Below are positions 30,853-34,946 of a DNA stretch of 34,946 nt, in pieces; the stretch's first letter is position 1; every line of letters begins with the position of its first letter. The DNA lies in the NCBI RefSeq assembly GCF_035712445.1, contig NZ_DASTAT010000112.1, positions 1-34,946 on the forward strand. Reading direction: 5' to 3'. The stretch comes from Oligoflexus sp. (GTDB lineage Bacteria > Bdellovibrionota_B > Oligoflexia > Oligoflexales > Oligoflexaceae). The position numbers and the translations under genes are program-made. The notes under the pieces are model-generated. The model was given only the letters and a program-made list of their open reading frames with translations, was not told the DNA's origin and did not search any database.

Positions 30853-31914
30853 ATGGTAAAAGTCGCGCTGACAGGAGGTGGCACGGCCGGTCACGTGATG
30901 CCACATATTGCCCTTCTGCCCCAGTATCGGAAGCTGGGCTGGGAGGTGTTCTACATCGGCTCGCGTGGTATCGAAAAGGAGCTGGCGACCAAGGCCGGGC
31001 TGACCTTTTACACAATTCAGACTGGCAAGCTGCGGCGTTACTTTTCCGTGGAAAACTTCGTCGATATCTTCCGTCTGGTCATCGGCGTGTTCCAGGCGCT
31101 TTTTCTTTTGTTCCGCAAAAGACCCGATCTCGTATTCAGCAAAGGCGGTTTCGTCAGCGTGCCGGTGGCGCTGGCGGCTTGGGTTCTAAGAATTCCCGTG
31201 GTTTCGCATGAATCGGATCTGACGCCCGGTCTTGCGAACCGCTTGATCAAACCCTTCTGCCGTTTGATCTTCTACTGCTTCCCTGAAACCGAGAGATATC
31301 TGACCGGCGTGCGTTCGGTTGCAGCGGGGATTCCTGTGCGTGAACAGCTTCTGCATGGCAGCCGCGAGCAGGGCGCGAAGATGTGCGGCTTCGATCCTGG
31401 TCGTCCAACCATGCTGGTGATGGGTGGCAGTTCCGGGGCCGAGCGAATCAACGCAGCTCTGCGTTCAGCCCTTCCGGAACTCGTTCCCACCTGGCAGATC
31501 ATTCATCTGACCGGCAAAGGCAAGGGCATCGACTTCAAGCATCCGTCTTATGCCGCATTTGAATATGTGAATGAAGGACTCGAACATATCTTCGCTCTGG
31601 CTGATCTGGTCGTCACGCGGGCCGGCGCGAATTCCCTTTTCGAACTGAAGGCGCTGGCCAAACCCATGCTCCTGATTCCTCTGGAAATCGCCAGCCGCGG
31701 TGATCAGGTCGATAACGCCAAATCCTTCGCATCGCAGGGCTGGGCCCAGGTACTTCGCGAGACCGAGCTTTCACCGGCAACGCTGATCGCGGCCATAGAA
31801 AAGACCCGGCAGGAGGCTCCCGCGATGCAGGAGCGCCTCAGAAAGAGCGGCAGCGGCGAAGGTATTGCCAAGGTGATCTTCGATTATCTGCACAAGGTTT
31901 TGAATCTAAAGTAG
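30853..31914 (+). CDS. murG: MurG-type UDP-GlcNAc transferase (HESD/SRGDQ subtype)
   Basis: Peripheral inner-membrane GT28 glycosyltransferase that converts lipid I to lipid II. The 353-residue protein has the nucleotide and acceptor motifs GGGTAGHVMPHIAL, FSKGGFVSVPVALAA, MGGSSGAERIN and VTRAGANSLFEL. Two motifs differ from the common form: HESDLTPGLANR where most MurG have HEQNxxPGxxN, and SRGDQVDNA where most have xDxHQxxNA. This subtype is known, to my memory, as a second MurG in some Firmicutes. The ATG at 30853 has AAGGAAG at 30840-30846; an in-frame TTG at 30835 overlaps the previous stop region. No other mur, fts or mra genes are nearby, so this is not the division cluster. Confidence 0.9.
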   Translation: MVKVALTGGGTAGHVMPHIALLPQYRKLGWEVFYIGSRGIEKELATKAGLTFYTIQTGKLRRYFSVENFVDIFRLVIGVFQALFLLFRKRPDLVFSKGGFVSVPVALAAWVLRIPVVSHESDLTPGLANRLIKPFCRLIFYCFPETERYLTGVRSVAAGIPVREQLLHGSREQGAKMCGFDPGRPTMLVMGGSSGAERINAALRSALPELVPTWQIIHLTGKGKGIDFKHPSYAAFEYVNEGLEHIFALADLVVTRAGANSLFELKALAKPMLLIPLEIASRGDQVDNAKSFASQGWAQVLRETELSPATLIAAIEKTRQEAPAMQERLRKSGSGEGIAKVIFDYLHKVLNLK

Positions 31915-32709
31915 ACGAACGATCTGCAAGCCTTTGAGACTGCGGTGATGACGGTAAAACTTCAGGTAATCCAGGAAGTCCTCATCACCGACCTTCATCA
32001 GACTCACCGATGCATGCCGCAGAATGATCCTGCCATCCTTAAGAACCAGAAAACCCTGATGCGTGATATCAATGGCCGTGCCTATCGTACTGACCATATC
32101 AAAATTCGGCCTGACGAAGTTTGCGAGCAGCGCGCCTTTTTTTAATTCCTCGCGCAGCTTTTCAAGAGCCGCGGGCTTATCCAACAGGGCGCCGAAATCC
32201 ACGTACCTCACCAGGGCCCACTCCGCTTCGCTTTTGGGATAGCGGCTCAGGAATTCCAACAGATTGGCGGGATGCTTTTTCTGATACCAGCCGCGACGGT
32301 CAATCAGAGTCTTCGCTTCGGAAAGCGGCAGGCCCAAAGTCGCCGTCACATCCTGAGCCCGCCCTTCTTTTTGATGATAGGGAAGCCAATCCACGGAAAT
32401 GAAATGCAGACGTTCCGTGAAGTTCACCTGCCCACCGCGATAGCGCAGGCCTTGCAGGACCTTGGTCCAGTCCTGCCCGGCTTTGGCCCTGTGCATGGCC
32501 CACACCGTTTCCACGTAAGTCGTGCAATCAAAGGCATCCAGGCGGGCAATGGGATCGCTGTCCGGCGCGCCTGGGCCTTCACCGAGCGCATCTGTCTTAA
32601 AGCGTATATCCAGGAAAAAGGCGCTGATCGCGTCCAGGCTTTGACCCAGCGGAAGCGTGGGTGAGCCTGCCAAAAGCAGTGTGAACAGAGTCTCTTTGAT
32701 CAAGGGCAT
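31906..32709 (-). CDS. DUF1460 family, N-acetylmuramoyl-L-alanine amidase-like protein
   Basis: Exported NlpC/P60-like cysteine hydrolase predicted to act on peptidoglycan or its fragments. A signal-like N-terminus (LIKETLFTLLLAGSPTLPLG) precedes the family core: FDCTTYVETVWAM with catalytic Cys62, then YRGGQVNFTERLHFISVDWL (about 90-109). The probable histidine positions are His217 (DITHQGFLV) and His232 (LRHASVS). Length, 267 residues, is typical of DUF1460. Its last nine bases overlap murG tail to tail. The Shine-Dalgarno upstream of the ATG is weak. It sits beside a lipid II enzyme, consistent with cell-wall work, though the genes are convergent and not cotranscribed. Confidence 0.85.
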   Translation of the reverse strand: MPLIKETLFTLLLAGSPTLPLGQSLDAISAFFLDIRFKTDALGEGPGAPDSDPIARLDAFDCTTYVETVWAMHRAKAGQDWTKVLQGLRYRGGQVNFTERLHFISVDWLPYHQKEGRAQDVTATLGLPLSEAKTLIDRRGWYQKKHPANLLEFLSRYPKSEAEWALVRYVDFGALLDKPAALEKLREELKKGALLANFVRPNFDMVSTIGTAIDITHQGFLVLKDGRIILRHASVSLMKVGDEDFLDYLKFYRHHRSLKGLQIVRLL

Positions 32710-32816
32710 GCTGGAAACCTGATGGAATGAATCGAGTGGCAGGAGCCTCTGGCTATCAGTTTAAAACAGAAGCATGGGGAAAGGGAAGGTCATCCCGTCC
32801 CGATCCCTTGAACGGT

Positions 32817-33116
32817 TTACTGAGCTTTTTCCTTGCCCATGGGCATGCCGCTGTCGTTGGTGGTGCGGGGAACACAGATCATGTGATCACCCTGCTTCAC
32901 GAAGTTTTGATTCGCGGTGCAGTGTCGTGAATCCTTGGCCACTTTCGGATTGACGTTCTTTGGGCTGGTATGGGTTGTGGCGCGGCTGTGATTCGCATCG
33001 TGACCTGCGCTGACGCTTTTATCTGCCGGTGGGTTCATGGCTTGAGCCCAACCGCTTTGTGCTCCAGCCAGGAGAAGAGCGCAGGTGAGCGCCGGGATTC
33101 CAAAATAATGTTTCAT
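32817..33116 (-). CDS. Small exported protein, function unknown
   Basis: A 99-residue product. The signal peptide is clear (MKHYFGIPALTCALLLAGAQ, cleavage near GWAQA, residue 24-26). The mature 73 or so residues are polar, rich in His, Asn, Thr and Lys, probably disordered in part. They contain a Cys pair about 18 apart near the C-terminus (RHCTANQNFVKQGDHMICVP) that could form a disulfide or bind metal with the His residues. The start at 33116 has a strong AAGGAG seven bases upstream on the minus strand. The longer open frame to 33320 is only the antisense of the leader of the next gene. I do not recognise a family. Confidence 0.8.
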   Translation of the reverse strand: MKHYFGIPALTCALLLAGAQSGWAQAMNPPADKSVSAGHDANHSRATTHTSPKNVNPKVAKDSRHCTANQNFVKQGDHMICVPRTTNDSGMPMGKEKAQ

Positions 33117-33241
33117 CAGGATCTCCTTCCTTGGTGTCGGTTCAGTACCCTGCAAGTTGAATTCCAAAGCGCTGCATCCAATTTCCTTCACCATAAAATT
33201 AAGCAAAAACCCGGAAAAATTCAGCCATCCCTCTTTAAGGA

Positions 33242-33249
33242 TGACGTCA
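33242..33249. promoter_or_regulatory. Palindrome in a divergent promoter region
   Basis: TGACGTCA is a perfect eight-base palindrome in the 198-bp gap between two divergent genes (33117-33314), 66 bases before the plus-strand start. It could be an operator. A GGAACT element at 33276-33281 resembles an ECF-type -35 box but has no convincing -10 partner. Evidence is weak. Confidence 0.25.
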
Positions 33250-33314
33250 GCGGTGTTAGCTTGATCCCGAGGACAGGAACTCTTTTTTTGAAAATCATAC
33301 GCGAGGAATCGGAT

Positions 33315-34403
33315 ATGCAAGTTTCAGAACAGGATATGCGGGAAGCCATAGGTTTTGAATTGGCGGATATTCTTCACCGGCAGAAAACGATTCTTTCCTG
33401 TAACGAGGCCTTGAATCTTATGGATGGCGAAGCCCATGGAGGACTTCGCACGATGGCGGAGGAGGATGATAAAAACCTTCGCATGCTCGAAACCGTGATC
33501 GGCAGCTACGGGATCCGGGTGGAGCCGCGTTATGCGGCAGTGCAGTTGGCTGATACGGTGAGCGACATCGTGACCAATGAAGCCTCCATCCCTTTGGAGA
33601 AGCTGGGAGCTTATATCCTCCTGAAGCAGAATCAGATGATGTGCAGCCATCTCGTGCATAAATCGGTGCAGACCGCGGACCCTGATATCAAAATCGCACT
33701 GGGGGCCTTTGATGGTGTTTACGCAGGCTTTACCCGCCATGTGTCCGAGCTGATGAAACTCATGGAAAGCGCGGGTGTGGAGTGGATCACGGGGAATCAG
33801 CCGGTCACCGGCATCTTCGGACGGGCGCGCGACGCGGTAGCGACCGTGGCTGGCATGGTGATGAGCAAGGTCGCGAAGCCTGCCGATGAAATGAGCGTCC
33901 TCCCCATCCTGACGATGGATCATCGGAAGGTGGACATTCTTTTCAAGGAAATCACCGAAAACACAGAACCCGAAAAAGACGCAGGTATTTTCCATCAGCT
34001 GAAGGCGGATCTCACCTCGCATTCCATCGCGGAAGAGGAAACCGTGTACAGACGCTTTCAGAATCTGAGCGACATGAAGAATCTGATTGCGGATGCGAAG
34101 CAGGAGCATGAAGACCTTCGTACACTGCTCGACGAGATCAGTGACGTCATCGACGATCGTGAGGCTTTCCTGGATAAAATCGACGACCTGCAGCAACTCG
34201 TCAAACATCACGTGGATCAGGAAGAGAATGAGGTTTTCCCCTTGATCAAGAAGAACAGCAGTGAAGAGGTCCTCGTGGAAATGTCACGGGATTTCATGGA
34301 AGCCAAAAAACGGATTCAGGAAAATGTGGGGGTCGATGAGATCATCGCTTCAGCCGCCAATGAAGACTCGTCCGAAGCCTCGTCGGCTCAGACTGGCCTT
34401 TGA
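33315..34403 (+). CDS. Two-domain ferritin-like / hemerythrin HHE protein
   Basis: A 362-residue soluble protein. The N-terminal part (about 1-165) is a bundle of long helices with Glu/His residues (REAIGFELADILHRQKTILS; LLKQNQMMCSHLVHKSVQ; AGFTRHVSELMKLMESAG) resembling ferritin-like folds. A short Gly/Ala/Val-rich link around 178-198 follows. The C-terminal half (about 205-335) is a hemerythrin-like domain with the ordered His/Glu ligands: MDHRKVDILF, LTSHSIAEEETVYRRF, KQEHEDLRTLL and VKHHVDQEENEVFPLI. It may bind a di-iron centre and sense or scavenge oxygen, nitric oxide or peroxide. The ATG at 33315 has GAGGA at 33303-33307; the frame upstream to 32970 is antisense to another gene. A strong terminator follows. 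Confidence 0.85.
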   Translation: MQVSEQDMREAIGFELADILHRQKTILSCNEALNLMDGEAHGGLRTMAEEDDKNLRMLETVIGSYGIRVEPRYAAVQLADTVSDIVTNEASIPLEKLGAYILLKQNQMMCSHLVHKSVQTADPDIKIALGAFDGVYAGFTRHVSELMKLMESAGVEWITGNQPVTGIFGRARDAVATVAGMVMSKVAKPADEMSVLPILTMDHRKVDILFKEITENTEPEKDAGIFHQLKADLTSHSIAEEETVYRRFQNLSDMKNLIADAKQEHEDLRTLLDEISDVIDDREAFLDKIDDLQQLVKHHVDQEENEVFPLIKKNSSEEVLVEMSRDFMEAKKRIQENVGVDEIIASAANEDSSEASSAQTGL

Positions 34404-34407
34404 TTGC

Positions 34408-34437
34408 AAAAAGACCGCGGTCAACCGCGGTTCTTTT
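34408..34437. terminator. Bidirectional Rho-independent terminator
   Basis: ACCGCGG (34414-34420) pairs perfectly with CCGCGGT (34425-34431) around the tetraloop TCAA. The run of A before it (34408-34412) and the T-rich TTCTTTT after it (34431-34437) give U-tracts on either strand. It lies between two convergent genes and ends both. Confidence 0.85.
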
Positions 34438-34448
34438 CGGTCCCGGCT

Positions 34449-34910
34449 TCAGACGGAATGACTGCGACCCGAGATGAGACTGCGTCCCACCACAAGGCCA
34501 AGACCCAGGGCTCCTGCGATATAGGCATAAGGATTCTGACGGATCTTCTGATCCATCACCTTCGCCTGCTTTTGCCACATGGTCTGAGAAGCCAGCTCAT
34601 CATCCGAGCCTTGAGCGAACATGGTATCAGAGCTCGCGCTGATATCAGGTCCATCACCTACCAGAGTTTCTGAGGGCATCATCATGCTCTCATTGATGGA
34701 CGCTCCGATTGACGTGGTCACGTCAAAGTCGGGGGATTCGCTATCCAGACCCGACTGCGGCCGCGAAGCCAGAATGCCCTGGGAATCCAAGGGCTGAGGG
34801 ATCATATCTTCAGAAGACGTCGGCCGTAGGTTGCCAGGGATGTCAGAAGAAGGCTGTGCCTGTGACGCAAGCAGGCCTTGCGGATTATCCTGGGGATTCA
34901 AGTCGGTCAT
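34449..34910 (-). CDS. Disordered acidic protein with DUF883-like C-terminal membrane anchor
   Basis: A 153-residue protein starting at the ATG complementary to 34908-34910, with GGGAGGA about seven bases upstream on the minus strand; a frame five codons longer lacks this spacing. Residues 1-110 are low in hydrophobics and rich in Ser, Pro, Gln, Asp and Met, so probably disordered, with recurring short patterns such as QGLLAS and QGILAS. The C-terminus has KQAKVMDQKIRQNPYAYIAG followed by a Gly/Leu-rich span (ALGLGLVVGRSLISGR). This closely resembles the anchor of ElaB/YqjD-type (DUF883) stress proteins of the inner membrane. The helical stalk usual in that family is reduced. Function unknown. 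Confidence 0.75.
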   Translation of the reverse strand: MTDLNPQDNPQGLLASQAQPSSDIPGNLRPTSSEDMIPQPLDSQGILASRPQSGLDSESPDFDVTTSIGASINESMMMPSETLVGDGPDISASSDTMFAQGSDDELASQTMWQKQAKVMDQKIRQNPYAYIAGALGLGLVVGRSLISGRSHSV

Positions 34911-34946
34911 ATTTAATCCTCCCAAATTGAAAAGAGTCTGCCAGCT

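Noticed and set aside
32786..32814. AAGGGA/TCCCTT inverted repeat downstream of the small exported-protein gene
   Set aside because: Only six pairs around a 17-base loop and no adjacent U-run on the minus strand; too weak to call a terminator.
1..34946. CRISPR arrays, tRNAs, rRNAs, insertion sequences, phage or toxin-antitoxin genes
   Set aside because: I looked for spaced direct repeats, cloverleaf-like sequences, transposase motifs and small paired genes and saw none that I could support.

Overview
The window is a dense, purely chromosomal stretch from a motile Gram-negative bacterium. By eye it is fairly GC-rich (mid-to-upper 50s percent, estimated rather than computed). Gram-negative character follows from P-ring and L-ring flagellar genes (flgI, an flgH-like lipoprotein), outer-membrane-type and lipoprotein genes, and a RseP-type site-2 protease. 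The order flagellin ... flgF-flgG-flgA-flgH-flgI-flgJ-flgM-flgN-flgK-flgL-csrA-fliW, with FliW-CsrA next to the filament genes, fits the former deltaproteobacterial groups. Bdellovibrionota/Oligoflexia is my best guess, but it is an inference from gene order and protein flavour, not a database result. I see no rRNA, tRNA, CRISPR array, insertion sequence or prophage.

Region 1 (about 1-11,910) is a flagellar block on the + strand. It opens with a flagellin gene and an unexpected beta-ketoacyl synthase, whose ribosome-binding site is buried in a strong hairpin. After a candidate sigma-54 promoter comes a tight operon for the distal rod (flgF, flgG), the P- and L-rings (flgA, an unusual flgH-like gene with a coiled-coil tail, flgI) and the rod-binding protein (flgJ). 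It continues with the anti-sigma factor (flgM), a FlgN-like chaperone, the hook-filament junction proteins (flgK, flgL) and the post-transcriptional pair csrA-fliW.

Region 2 (about 11,910-21,000) carries translation and transcription housekeeping genes: a class IV aminotransferase (minus strand), rimO, an AhpD-like protein, a small exported protein (minus), rho, rpmE, prfA and prmC, an AI-2E-family permease and an rsmI-like methyltransferase (minus). The permease and rsmI-like genes overlap tail to tail by about 150 bp. Several clear RNA hairpins sit around rho, rpmE and prfA.

Region 3 (about 21,100-27,810) is a lipid and envelope operon typical of many bacteria: uppS, cdsA, rseP, tsaB, pssA, a proline-rich exported probable outer-membrane protein, and truA.

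Region 4 (about 27,880-34,946) is more lineage-specific. It holds a large TPR lipoprotein, an overlapping second lipoprotein-like gene, a stand-alone protein resembling the PilB/GspE N-terminal (MshEN) domain, and a MurG of the HESD/SRGDQ subtype. These are followed by a DUF1460 amidase-like enzyme, a small exported protein, a two-domain ferritin-like/hemerythrin protein and a disordered protein with a DUF883-like membrane anchor.

No wholly new multi-gene system stands out. The most interesting signals are the SD-sequestering hairpin before the ketosynthase, the coiled-coil FlgH variant, the overprinted basic tail of the RsmI-like enzyme, the rho/rpmE RNA structures, and the small uncharacterised envelope genes of region 4.
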